Shown piece after piece: positions 43,494 through 51,917 of a DNA stretch of 64,000 bases. The notes under the pieces are model-generated. The model worked only from the letters and a program-made list of their open reading frames with translations. It did no database searches and was not told the DNA's origin. This DNA comes from Edaphobacter sp. 4G125 (GTDB lineage: Bacteria; Acidobacteriota; Terriglobia; Terriglobales; Acidobacteriaceae). Both the position numbers and the translations under genes were made by a program. The stretch's first letter is position 1. Every line of letters begins with the position of its first letter. The DNA is taken from the NCBI RefSeq assembly GCF_014274685.1, contig NZ_CP060393.1:1671501-1735500 (forward strand). Direction: 5' to 3'.

Positions 43494-44417
43494 ATGGATT
43501 CTGAGGGGAATCATTGGGGTAAGCCCTTTGTTGACATCACTTCCGACCACCTCCTGGTAGGAACCGACTCTGAAATACAGTCTGATCATGGTGACGAACC
43601 GCTCCATCGTGGAGAGAGTGCGCGCCTCTGGAGGCATGTAAACCTTTATGAGGTTGAACTCTTTCATGGTTCCTATCAGAAATACCAATTTGCAAAACAC
43701 TTTCATCGTGTTCCCGCGATTGGCGTAGTTGATCGCGGAGCCATGAGCACTTACTGCCGACGCGAAAATCATGTTGTCGGAACGGGAACCGTACTGCTCT
43801 TGAATCCCGGCGACGTGCATGCTCCCGCACCTGCAGGGACATCGGGCTGGAGCTTCCGGATGTTTTATCTAGATCCGTCTTTTCTGGCGACGATATCGCC
43901 AGACGGTCAGCGGGAGATTCCACGCTTCGTGGCCCCGTTTGTTCACGATCGTGAGCTTGCGAACAAACTATTCCGACTTCATGTGGCAATGGAATCGAAG
44001 GGTCAGCGGCTCGAATTCGAAGACACCTTTGTCTCCATTCTACTTGATCTGACACAGCGATATGCCGAATCGCCATCTTCCTCCGCGTCGGTCAAGCAGG
44101 ATCGTTCCGTAATTGGGATGGCGTTGCAATACTTGGAAACGAACTATCATCGCAATCTGAGTCTCGCAGATCTGGCCAATCTCTCCGCGTATGGTTCATC
44201 ACATTTTCTGAGGCTCTTCCGGGAGACGGTTGGCCTCACGCCTCATGCGTACTTGACCCAGCTTCGTGTGGAGCGTGGGATGTCTCTTCTTCAGTCCGGC
44301 CTGTCGATCGTTGAGATCGCCAACTGCTTGGGGTTTGTGGATCAAAGTCACTTTACGAAGAGCTTCAAAAAGATTCTTGGCGTGACGCCTGGCAGATATG
44401 CGAGTTGCTTTGCCTGA
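43494..44417 (+). CDS. AraC-family transcriptional regulator with cupin sensor
   Basis: A 307-residue regulator. Residues about 35-140 form an AraC-binding cupin (QFAKHFHRVPAIGVVDRG, then TVLLLNPGDVHAPAPAG), and about 205-305 hold the two helix-turn-helix units (LSLADLANLSAYGSSHFLRL and LSIVEIANCLGFVDQSHFTK), followed by FKKILGVTPGRYA. It is divergent from the TolC-ytcA-adaptor-FUSC operon with only 88 bp between, so it is the likely regulator of the exporter, sensing its substrate. The start ATG follows an A/T-rich stretch without a visible ribosome site; a leaderless message is possible. Confidence 0.93.
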   Translation: MDSEGNHWGKPFVDITSDHLLVGTDSEIQSDHGDEPLHRGESARLWRHVNLYEVELFHGSYQKYQFAKHFHRVPAIGVVDRGAMSTYCRRENHVVGTGTVLLLNPGDVHAPAPAGTSGWSFRMFYLDPSFLATISPDGQREIPRFVAPFVHDRELANKLFRLHVAMESKGQRLEFEDTFVSILLDLTQRYAESPSSSASVKQDRSVIGMALQYLETNYHRNLSLADLANLSAYGSSHFLRLFRETVGLTPHAYLTQLRVERGMSLLQSGLSIVEIANCLGFVDQSHFTKSFKKILGVTPGRYASCFA

Positions 44418-44473
44418 ATCAAGTGAGGAAGATCGCGTCCTGTCGAAGCATGTTCAGAATATCGCCAAGACGC

Positions 44474-44479
44474 TATAAT
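44474..44479 (+). promoter_or_regulatory. -10 box of the tRNA-Gly promoter
   Basis: A perfect TATAAT, 11 bp before the first tRNA base. A weak -35 (TGTTCA at 44451-44456) sits 17 bp upstream. Confidence 0.65.
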
Positions 44480-44490
44480 CATGTCACCGA

Positions 44491-44565
44491 GCGGGAGTAG
44501 TTCAGTGGCAGAACGTCAGCTTCCCAAGCTGAATGTCGCCGGTTCGATCCCGGTCTCCCGCTCCA
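44491..44565 (+). tRNA. tRNA-Gly (anticodon CCC)
   Basis: A cloverleaf can be drawn by eye: acceptor GCGGGAG with CTCCCGC, D-arm GTTC-GAAC, anticodon stem TCAGC/GCTGA with loop TTCCCAA giving anticodon CCC, T-arm GCCGG-TTCGATC-CCGGT, and an encoded CCA end. It reads GGG glycine codons. It has its own TATAAT box just upstream and is convergent with the next gene. Confidence 0.97.
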
Positions 44566-44584
44566 ATCTTTCATCTTCGTCCTC

Positions 44585-45379
44585 TTATTTGGATTTAGGG
44601 TCTTCAGTTACAAAGCGGGCCAGCGGTTTGCCATCCTCATCATCCAGCTGTAGCTGTCGATCTACGATCTTCCAGCCGCGTACGTGCTCCAGTACCGCAA
44701 GGAATTTGCTTTCGGTCTCCATGCCGCGCATACAAGCCATTCGCGTACTGGCGACTCCCTGGATTCGCAGCGAATGGCCATCCAGTGTGTAGGCTCCTGT
44801 CAGTCGGTTACAGCCACCTGATCCTGTAACGCGGCTACCTTCCGAACGGAAGGTAAGATTGGCCTCCTGTTGCTGATCGGCTGGAGTAATCGCGCGATCT
44901 CCTATCCGTACGAGCTTCCAGTAGGTGTCGCGAAAAGAGGGAGCTCCCTCAGCGGGATTTTCCGCTGCCCGGGAGACGCGACGCATCATCATCATTCCAA
45001 TCTCGCTCCCATGGCCCTGCGTTAACACTTGGTAACGCAGGGCTGTGGTGAAAAGCAGATGGCCGCCGACCATAATGCGAGCTCGCACCGCATACACGTG
45101 GTTTGGCAGAATCTGTGTCGGGTCATAGTGGATCGTAAAGTGAAAGGGAGGGCTTCCCGGTTGTTCGATTCGAGCTTGTCCAAGAGCAGAAGCAGGGGCA
45201 TCAACTTGGGAGACATCCTCAAGCGTTGCCTCGAAGATGGCATCGGGCGGAAGCGCAATGCGTTCGCGATAGGTGGCTGCTCCGTCAAGTTCCAGGGACT
45301 GTTGCGCGAAAACTGCTCCACCTGGCAGGAAAAGAAAAACGACTATGGCGATCCTGCATCCCTTAGCGATTCCTTTCAT
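44585..45379 (-). CDS. Exported YbaY-domain plus META-domain protein
   Basis: A 264-residue protein with a signal peptide (AIVVFLFLPGGAVFA, cleaved before QQS). Residues about 30-125 match the YbaY/pilotin-like beta barrel (TYRERIALPPDAIFEATLED, PFHFTIHYDPTQI, YAVRARIMVGGHLLFTT). Residues about 150-258 form a META/HslJ domain (YWKLVRIGDRAI, SGGCNRLTGAYTLDGHSLRI, ASTRMACMRGMETESKFLAVL). META proteins are secreted or envelope proteins with loosely defined roles, and HslJ is linked to novobiocin resistance in E. coli. The fusion of two envelope domains is a domain architecture seen in other Gram-negatives. It is monocistronic, convergent with the tRNA. Its role is probably envelope integrity, unproven. 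Confidence 0.88.
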   Translation of the reverse strand: MKGIAKGCRIAIVVFLFLPGGAVFAQQSLELDGAATYRERIALPPDAIFEATLEDVSQVDAPASALGQARIEQPGSPPFHFTIHYDPTQILPNHVYAVRARIMVGGHLLFTTALRYQVLTQGHGSEIGMMMMRRVSRAAENPAEGAPSFRDTYWKLVRIGDRAITPADQQQEANLTFRSEGSRVTGSGGCNRLTGAYTLDGHSLRIQGVASTRMACMRGMETESKFLAVLEHVRGWKIVDRQLQLDDEDGKPLARFVTEDPKSK

Positions 45380-45410
45380 TAATCACCTCCAACAGCTATC
45401 ACTATAGATG

Positions 45411-45452
45411 TGTAGAAAAAGAACGGCCCGCGTGATTACACGCGGGCCGTTC
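45411..45452 (-). terminator. Intrinsic terminator of the ctp gene
   Basis: A perfect 14-bp stem (GAACGGCCCGCGTG / CACGCGGGCCGTTC) with a 4-nt loop at 45421-45452, followed on the minus strand by TTTTTC. It lies 14 bp after the protease stop codon. Confidence 0.93.
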
Positions 45453-45466
45453 TGCGAGAAGAATGT

Positions 45467-47134
45467 TTAGCGGTTTGCGGCAGTGTTTCGTTGCGCTAAG
45501 GCAAGCTTCAGATGCTCCTGCAGAGACTGTGCCTCCGGGATATAGGTGATGGCTTTGGCGATCTGAGGATCCCATTCTGCCCGGACCTTCAGGCCTTCGA
45601 GTTGTCCGAACTGCGAGGTAAATAGGTCGCTCTTGATGTTCGTCTTCAGCCAATCTTGAACCCCGGCAATGTCCTGGTCGGTATATTCGATCGGCGGATC
45701 CTGTGACTTCAAAAATGCTTTGAATTCCTGGAGAACTCCATCATCTGCGACAAAGTCTTTGCTAACCGAGCCGTGGACTGCCAGGTAGTGCTTGCTGAAG
45801 TTGAAGAAGGCATAGTGCTGGACGAGAGAGTCCTGGAAGCGGTTCGTCTTCGGATTGTCGATGGCCTCGTCGGGCGTGATGCCGCCGCCGCCATAGACAG
45901 TGCGTCCAGAATCCGTCAGCTTTACCTCAAGATTGCTCTTGTCCTTCGGCTTGATGGAGGGATCGCGCACGTAATAGTAGTCATACAGTGAAACATTGCT
46001 GTAGTTCCGCTGAATCAGCCGACCAGACGGCGTGTAATAGTGATAGGTCGTCAACGCCAGACCCGTGTTGTCCGAGGTCTGAAAGACGGTCTGGACGAGT
46101 CCTTTTCCGAAGGTCGTTTCGCCCACGATCAACGCGCGATCATGATCCTGCAATGCGCCGGAGACGATCTCAGCAGCGGAGGCTGTGTTCCGGTTTACAA
46201 GCACCACAATGGGATACTTCGTATCGGACCCGTGAGCTGCGCGATATACCTGGTCCGGAAATGCGCGGCCACGTTGCGAGACAACGATCTGGCCCTTCTG
46301 TAGGAACTTGTCGCTCATGTTGACTGCTTCATTCAACAGGCCGCCAGGATTTCCACGCAGGTCAATTACTAGGCCATTGATATTGCCGAACTTGTCCAGA
46401 GCATCACCTACTTCGCGGCTGGTCGTCTCCATAAAGTTCGTCACGTGCATGTAGCCGATGCCTGGCTTGATTAGAAAGGCAAGATCGACCGATGGGCGAG
46501 AAACTTCATCGCGCACCAGATCAAACTCCAGAGGTTTAGGTGCTCCTTCACGCTTCATCGTGACCAGGACATGCGTATTACGAGGTCCCTTCAGCATCGA
46601 AGCCACGGCAGCGGAGTCCATTCCATCGGTACTCTTTCCATCTACCGCCAGAATGACGTCGCCGGGCCGAATTCCCGCCTTATAGGAAGGGGTACCCTCA
46701 AATGGATACAGCACAACAATCTTCATGCCATTTTTTGCAGCAGAGTCCGGCTGCGGCTGGATCGTCATGCCCACACCGTAATACCGGCCGTGCTGATCTT
46801 CGCGCATCTGCGCATAGGCTTTGGGGTCGTAGAAATTTGAGTGAGGATCCAGCACATGCAACATGCCGGGAATAGCTCCGTCATAAATTGCCTTATCAGC
46901 CTTGTCGGGAGTCATCTTGTCGGCGTAGTTCTGCTCGACCAGCGAATACACGTTGGTAAAGTTGTGCAGACTATCGCGCAGAGTCGATTCGTCCGTAGCC
47001 GATTGAGCGGCGACCCTCTGATTGATGAAGGAACCGGCCACTGCGCAGGTGGCCAGAAAGACGGTGAGAGAGAATAGTGCGCGGCGTGTGCGGGGTGCCA
47101 TCGATTCGGTGACCTCGGAAAAGGCAAACTGCAC
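45467..47134 (-). CDS. C-terminal processing protease, S41 family (Ctp)
   Basis: A 555-residue periplasmic Ser/Lys protease that degrades or trims envelope proteins from their C-termini. A membrane or signal segment (ALFSLTVFLATCAVAGSFIN) is followed by an N-terminal helical region (VYSLVEQNYADKMTPDKADK), a PDZ domain (VLYPFEGTPSYKAGIRPGDV), and the S41 core: GLVIDLRGNPGGLLNEAV, the catalytic Ser in NRNTASAAEIVSGAL and the Lys in GETTFGKGLVQTVF. The GTG at 47134 and an ATG at 47101 are both possible starts; the second gives a better leader. It is divergent from surA, another envelope-quality gene, and ends in a strong terminator. Confidence 0.94.
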   Translation of the reverse strand: MQFAFSEVTESMAPRTRRALFSLTVFLATCAVAGSFINQRVAAQSATDESTLRDSLHNFTNVYSLVEQNYADKMTPDKADKAIYDGAIPGMLHVLDPHSNFYDPKAYAQMREDQHGRYYGVGMTIQPQPDSAAKNGMKIVVLYPFEGTPSYKAGIRPGDVILAVDGKSTDGMDSAAVASMLKGPRNTHVLVTMKREGAPKPLEFDLVRDEVSRPSVDLAFLIKPGIGYMHVTNFMETTSREVGDALDKFGNINGLVIDLRGNPGGLLNEAVNMSDKFLQKGQIVVSQRGRAFPDQVYRAAHGSDTKYPIVVLVNRNTASAAEIVSGALQDHDRALIVGETTFGKGLVQTVFQTSDNTGLALTTYHYYTPSGRLIQRNYSNVSLYDYYYVRDPSIKPKDKSNLEVKLTDSGRTVYGGGGITPDEAIDNPKTNRFQDSLVQHYAFFNFSKHYLAVHGSVSKDFVADDGVLQEFKAFLKSQDPPIEYTDQDIAGVQDWLKTNIKSDLFTSQFGQLEGLKVRAEWDPQIAKAITYIPEAQSLQEHLKLALAQRNTAANR

Positions 47135-47373
47135 AGAAAGACCTGTGCAGAAGCGGTCTACAAATAGTGTAAACGCGCGTCTTCCATTGGACGGAGTATA
47201 GCATCGGCGGGTAAGCCGAATGATCTCTGGAAGGGGAATTCGCCGTTTGTGCTGTCGGCGTTTAGAATGATGGGACGGATATCGTCCGCTGTATTGAGTT
47301 GGTCTAAATGAATACAGCGGCGTTGGGACGTAAGTGATCCCTACCGTGGATGTTGGCAGAGATACGAGTGACG

Positions 47374-49314
47374 ATGACCTTTCGAATTTCGCAGTTTAGG
47401 GCAGTATGCGGGGTAAGCCTGCTGGTACTGCCGATTGCGGCCCTGGCTCAGGCGCCGCGGTATCAGAGCCCGATGGCCGTTCCCAATGCGCCGCAGCAAC
47501 AGATCACGCTGCCCACGCCCCCCGCCATCACTCCGAATGGCGTCGTTGTGGAAGACGTGATCGCCAGGATTAATGACCAGATCATTAATCGCAGCGATAT
47601 GGAGCGTTCCGAGCAACAGCTTGCGCAGGAAAACCAGCAGAATCAGGTGAGTCCGGAAGATGCTGCGGAGCGCCAGAAGAACCTGCTACGCGACATGATC
47701 GACCAGCAGTTACTGCTTTCGCGGGCGAAAGAACTCGGCCTCAATGCCGATGCCGAGGTTATCCGGCGACTCGACGAGATCCGTAAGCAAAACCATCTGG
47801 ATTCTATGGAAGACCTGGAACGTGCTGCACGGCAACAGGGCGTCTCGTTTGAGGACTTCAAGGCTAATATCAGGAACAATATTCTGACCCAACAGGTTGT
47901 TCGGGACGAGGTAGGACGCCATATCCAGATGACTCAGGGGCTGGAGCAGGCGTACTACGACGCTCATAAGAACGAATTTGCTCAGCCGGAACAGGTTCGC
48001 TTGAGCGAGATTCTGGTTCCAACGCCGGCCGACGCCTCGGAAGCGGTTGCTGCTCAAGCGCAGGCGAAGGCTGACGATATTGCTGCCAAAATTAAGGCGG
48101 GCGGAAACTTTGAAGAACTGGCCAAGGCGAACTCCGGTGGCCCAACCGCTTCTCAGGGAGGAGATCTCGGCCTCTTCAAGCGTGGGGCCCTGGCGAAGGT
48201 TCTGGAAGATAAAACTTTCGCTCTCCCGGCTGGCGGCGTAACGGATCCCATTCGCACCCGTCAGGGTTTTGTCATTCTTAAAGTCACTGAGCACCAGCAG
48301 GCTGGCGTTCCAGCGCTCAAGGACATCGAGCCTCAGATTCAGGAAGCGATGTACATGCAGCAGATGCAGCCCGCTCTGCGTGCCTATCTGACGAAGCTGC
48401 GCGAGGATGCCTACATCGACATCAAGCCGGGATTCGTGGACTCTGGAGCTAGCCCTCGCCAGACCAAACCCGTCTTTAGTGCCTATGCTCCTCCGACTCC
48501 CAAGAAGAAGCATGAAAAGCAGCGGTTTGACCGTGGCGGCCGTTTCTCTACGGTAAGTAAGACGACCTCGGCCCCAGCGGCAACGCCAGCAGTGGCTGCG
48601 GCTCCGGCGGCAGAATCCACTCCTGCCGCAGCCACAGCAAATGCAACAGCAGCTGCGACGACGAAGGCCAGCAGCAAACCCTCTGTTCCGGGCAAGCCGA
48701 AGAAGATCAAGCGCGAAAAGGTTCGCTTCGGGCAGGCTCCGCGCAATGCGCTTCCTCCGGGGCCGCAAGAGACCGCGGAAGGAGCAGGCGCTGGAGAGGC
48801 ATCCTCGACCCAGGCAGCCGATGCAGGTGCAGCGATTGCTCCGGGAGCGGCGATGGCGCCGACTGAAAGCACGACCCAGGTCCTCTCTGGTGCGGATGCG
48901 GACCCGTTGGCTCCGAAGCCCACAGTTACCGGGAAGACCCGCTACAGCGCTCGCGCGAAGACCGAGGCCGCCGAAAAGGCTGCCAAGAAGCAAACTGCGG
49001 TCAAAGAGAAGGCAGCATTTACCCCGAAGGCCGCAACCACCCCGGAAGTCGAGGATCGTAAGCAGCAATCGAATCCGCTGGGCCTGAACGGCGATACGGC
49101 AACGAAGAAGAAAAAGAAGCGGGAAAAGGGGCAGCCCAAGGAGCGTCTGCAGGATAAGCCGACCGCGGCTCCTGCACCCGCTCCTCCACCCGAGCCGACT
49201 GTGAACCCATCCCTTGGAGGCACTCCACAAGGATTGACTCCGACGCCGGTTCCTTCGCAGGCAACAAATCCGCCAGCTCAGCCGCAGCAAACTCCCGTTC
49301 CGGCACCCCAATAG
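47374..49314 (+). CDS. surA: SurA-like periplasmic peptidyl-prolyl isomerase with long low-complexity tail
   Basis: About 646 residues from an ATG at 47374 that opens a compact signal peptide (FRAVCGVSLLVLPIAALAQ); an in-frame ATG at 47350 is also possible. A SurA N-domain follows (VEDVIARINDQIINRSDMER through LLRDMIDQQLLLSRAKELGL), then one parvulin domain (VRLSEILVPTPADASEAVAA, GGDLGLFKRGALAKVLEDKT). From about residue 370 the tail is Ala/Pro/Lys-rich (TPKKKHEKQRFDRGGRFSTV; TSAPAATPAVAAAPAAE), ending in Pro/Gln repeats. SurA normally has two parvulin domains and about 430 residues, so the tail is unusual. It chaperones outer-membrane proteins; the tail role is unknown. It is followed by a terminator. 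Confidence 0.9.
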   Translation: MTFRISQFRAVCGVSLLVLPIAALAQAPRYQSPMAVPNAPQQQITLPTPPAITPNGVVVEDVIARINDQIINRSDMERSEQQLAQENQQNQVSPEDAAERQKNLLRDMIDQQLLLSRAKELGLNADAEVIRRLDEIRKQNHLDSMEDLERAARQQGVSFEDFKANIRNNILTQQVVRDEVGRHIQMTQGLEQAYYDAHKNEFAQPEQVRLSEILVPTPADASEAVAAQAQAKADDIAAKIKAGGNFEELAKANSGGPTASQGGDLGLFKRGALAKVLEDKTFALPAGGVTDPIRTRQGFVILKVTEHQQAGVPALKDIEPQIQEAMYMQQMQPALRAYLTKLREDAYIDIKPGFVDSGASPRQTKPVFSAYAPPTPKKKHEKQRFDRGGRFSTVSKTTSAPAATPAVAAAPAAESTPAAATANATAAATTKASSKPSVPGKPKKIKREKVRFGQAPRNALPPGPQETAEGAGAGEASSTQAADAGAAIAPGAAMAPTESTTQVLSGADADPLAPKPTVTGKTRYSARAKTEAAEKAAKKQTAVKEKAAFTPKAATTPEVEDRKQQSNPLGLNGDTATKKKKKREKGQPKERLQDKPTAAPAPAPPPEPTVNPSLGGTPQGLTPTPVPSQATNPPAQPQQTPVPAPQ

Positions 49315-49344
49315 AGCTAACCATCAAAACTGTTTTTAGTGGTT

Positions 49345-49376
49345 ACAAAACGCGAGGCTTTGGCCTCGCGTTTTGT
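49345..49376 (+). terminator. Intrinsic terminator after surA
   Basis: A perfect 14-bp stem (ACAAAACGCGAGGC / GCCTCGCGTTTTGT) with a 4-nt loop; the stem itself ends in TTTT. It lies 31 bp after the surA stop codon. Confidence 0.9.
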
Positions 49377-49405
49377 ATTGAGTGTCACAGCGTATTCTGG
49401 TGTTA

Positions 49406-50395
49406 ATGAAAGACTTTTTTATCGCGGATGCCCCCGAGTTCGAAAACGCAGTTGTGACTTCTTACTTCGTCCTTTCTTCTTTGCAGATTCGGGAGCGGCG
49501 CCAGGGCGGCGGTCAGTTTCTTTCTGTCACGCTGATCGATAAGACCGGGTCCATGCCAGCGGTGATGTGGGATGATTTTTCAGATTCGATCGCAGCATGT
49601 TCTGAGGGCTGCTACGTCAAGGTGCAAGGGCAGATCAACCGTTATCAAAACAAGTTCCAGATGTCCCTCCAGCGCCTGCGTTTTGCTGCGGAGAGCGAGA
49701 TCGATCCTGCAGATTATCTTCCTGTTACCCAGTTCAATGTTGACGAAATGTGGGAGGAGCTGCGGGGGTATGTCTCACGTTTCGCGAATACAGACTTGCA
49801 GAGGCTTGTCTTCGCTTTTTTGGATGATCCCGAGATTGCGGCAGCATATCGAAATGCTCCAGCTGCAAAGCTTCTTCATCATGCTTGGATCGGCGGTCTT
49901 CTGGAACACGTGGTCACGCTGGTGCGTGTTTGCGTGACGATTGCACCGTTTTACCCCGAAGTCGATCCTGATTTACTCGTTACGGGCGCCATTCTTCATG
50001 ACGTTGGAAAAATCCGCGAGTTGTATTGGAAGTCGAGCTTTGGTTACACCCTGGAAGGCCAGTTGATCGGTCATATCAACATTGCCCAGGGGATGCTGGT
50101 CGAAAAGGTTCGTGAGCTTCAACCGTTTCCAGAAGAGTTGCGAATCCTTGTGCAGCACATGATCCTTTCGCATCATGGCAAGTATGAGTTCGGTTCTCCG
50201 AAATTGCCCATGACTCCTGAGGCACTCCTGCTCAACGTACTTGATGACCTTGAGGCCAAGATGCAAACCCTGCGGAATGCATTTGCGAACGCCAAAATTC
50301 AGGGTAAAGGCTCTGATGAAGTTACGGATTGGGTTCGTTCGATGGAGCGGCCTCTCTTCAACTCTCAGAATTATTTGAAAAAAGAGCAGGAATAG
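49406..50395 (+). CDS. YhaM-type 3'-5' exoribonuclease (OB fold plus HD domain)
   Basis: About 329 residues from an ATG at 49406; an upstream in-frame GTG at 49382 has no ribosome site. Residues 1-95 form an OB fold (FLSVTLIDKTGSMPAVMWDD; CYVKVQGQINRYQNKFQM). The HD domain follows, with its first His in KLLHHAWIGGLLEHVVTL, HD pair in GAILHDVGKI and later His in LVQHMILSHHGKYEFG. This layout is that of YhaM/Cbf1 exoribonucleases in Gram-positives, and is also found in acidobacteria and deltaproteobacteria. It probably degrades short RNA in the cytoplasm. It sits between surA and a GH172 gene with no obvious partner. Confidence 0.9.
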   Translation: MKDFFIADAPEFENAVVTSYFVLSSLQIRERRQGGGQFLSVTLIDKTGSMPAVMWDDFSDSIAACSEGCYVKVQGQINRYQNKFQMSLQRLRFAAESEIDPADYLPVTQFNVDEMWEELRGYVSRFANTDLQRLVFAFLDDPEIAAAYRNAPAAKLLHHAWIGGLLEHVVTLVRVCVTIAPFYPEVDPDLLVTGAILHDVGKIRELYWKSSFGYTLEGQLIGHINIAQGMLVEKVRELQPFPEELRILVQHMILSHHGKYEFGSPKLPMTPEALLLNVLDDLEAKMQTLRNAFANAKIQGKGSDEVTDWVRSMERPLFNSQNYLKKEQE

Positions 50396-50719
50396 AATAC
50401 GAGGTTTTTGACTAAGAAAGAATTACCGACATTCGCACCACATCCATTCCCGGAGTGCTATTAGCCAACGATGCGCCAGGCCTGCAAGACCCAAAATGGC
50501 ACAGGCTTCGAGCATTCTGCTTGGAGCAAAGCAGGATGTCCAATTGGATAGCGCCACACATATGACAGTCGGGGTTTCTACAGTAAGTGCGGGATGTAGT
50601 GATCGATTTCTCCACTTTCCAAGTGGATATGTGATTCGAACAACCTTCCATCGTCTGTAGCCCTGACATCTGTTGCTATACTCCTCCCTGCACGTAGTCC
50701 AGTAGAGGAGCAGGGATTG
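50396..50719. other. 324-bp spacer before the GH172 gene
   Basis: No supported gene on either strand. A Cys-rich minus-strand frame at 50412-50669 looks random. The promoter of the GH172 gene should be near 50660-50700; TGTTGCTATACTCC may contain its -10 (TATACT). Confidence 0.4.
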
Positions 50720-51871
50720 ATGCGTACTCGAATGATTCTGGCAATCGCCGTTTTAGAGCTTAGCGTGGTATCCGCAGGGGCACAGATTCCATCCTGGATG
50801 CCGGACCCGACCCAGCAGCAGACCTACACGATGCACCGTTCTTCCAGCAGAGAATCAACGGGTGCTAATGCCGACTACCGGACCCTTACTCCGGGGCAGA
50901 CACTCACGATTCTCGATGTGGATGGTCCGGGTCTGATCTCCCATATGTGGTTCACGATTAATGCTCCTGAGCCATATCACCTCAAGCGCATCGTGATGCG
51001 TATGTATTGGGATGGAGAGCAGTCGCCCAGCGTCGAGGCGCCAATTGGCGATTTCTTTGGACTTGGCAATGGTATGTACTATGGGTGGCAATCAGCCGTG
51101 CTCAGCGCCGGTTCAGATCGTTCGCTCAACTGCTGGTTTCCGATGCCGTATGCCAAACATGCGCGTGTCACGATTACGAATGAAGGCAAGATGTCGGTTA
51201 ACAGTTTGTACTGGAATATCGACTACAGACAGGACTCGAAACCTCTTCCTTCCGGGACGCTTTATTTTCATGCCGATTATCGTCAGGCTTACCCGAACCA
51301 TGGGTGGGCGAAGGATTGGTACTCCAATGGTGACCCGCAGGTGAACTATCGCCGTAATCTGGACGGCAAGGACAACTACACATGGTTTGAGGCGCAGGGG
51401 CACGGCCAATTTGTGGGAGTGACGATGTCGGTCTTTCAGAACCAGGATGGCTGGTGGGGAGAGGGGAACGATATGTTCTTTATTGACGGCGATACTTCTC
51501 CTACGATGGTCGGCACTGGATCGGAGGACTATTTCCTTGGGGCATGGGACTTCGGAGGTCCAGCTCAGTTTGCGCTGCATGGTTCACCCGTTGTCGGGCC
51601 GGAACTTGCAGGCTCGCGCTCCAGCGTCTACCGGTTCCATTTGGATTCGCCCATCCCCTTCAAAAAATCGATGCGAGCGACGATTGAACATGGCCATGCA
51701 AATGGCCGCTCTGACAACTTTTCTTCCGTGGCGTACTGGTACCAGGCAGAGCCTCACGAGCCTTTTCCTGCGCTTCCGGAGATGAGCGAGCGTATTCCAA
51801 CGCTGCAGTTTGTTGGGGGGCCGGGGAATTCCAAGGAGCCGTATGTTCCCGGAGCACCTCAGCCGCGCTGA
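50720..51871 (+). CDS. Exported GH172 (DUF2961) glycosidase
   Basis: A 383-residue exported protein. The ATG at 50720 follows GAGGAGCAGGGA; its leader is MILAIAVLELSVVSAGAQ. The DUF2961 fold is a double jelly roll with the phrases TLTPGQTLTILDVDGPGLIS, HMWFTINAPEPYHLKRIVMR, YWDGEQSPSVEAPIGDFFGL and a later GTGSEDYFLGAWDFG, all typical of the family. Characterised GH172 enzymes act on D-fructofuranosides or D-arabinofuranosides (for example of mycobacterial arabinan). The catalytic Glu pair cannot be placed without alignment. It is not next to other sugar genes in this window, so its substrate is unknown. It is followed 46 bp later by aroC. Confidence 0.9.
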   Translation: MRTRMILAIAVLELSVVSAGAQIPSWMPDPTQQQTYTMHRSSSRESTGANADYRTLTPGQTLTILDVDGPGLISHMWFTINAPEPYHLKRIVMRMYWDGEQSPSVEAPIGDFFGLGNGMYYGWQSAVLSAGSDRSLNCWFPMPYAKHARVTITNEGKMSVNSLYWNIDYRQDSKPLPSGTLYFHADYRQAYPNHGWAKDWYSNGDPQVNYRRNLDGKDNYTWFEAQGHGQFVGVTMSVFQNQDGWWGEGNDMFFIDGDTSPTMVGTGSEDYFLGAWDFGGPAQFALHGSPVVGPELAGSRSSVYRFHLDSPIPFKKSMRATIEHGHANGRSDNFSSVAYWYQAEPHEPFPALPEMSERIPTLQFVGGPGNSKEPYVPGAPQPR

Positions 51872-51917
51872 CCATCGGCTGATTGAGGAAAGAGGCATTA
51901 GAATGGAATGATTGACT

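Noticed and set aside
47710-49311. Minus-strand open frame of 533 codons antisense to surA
   Set aside because: It is rich in Arg, Ser, Cys and Leu as expected from the complement of an Ala/Pro/Lys/Gln-rich gene, has no ribosome site or known fold, and surA on the plus strand has clear domains.
50412-50669. Cys-rich minus-strand 85-codon frame
   Set aside because: No ribosome site, no metal-binding pattern with regular spacing, and it covers the likely GH172 promoter.
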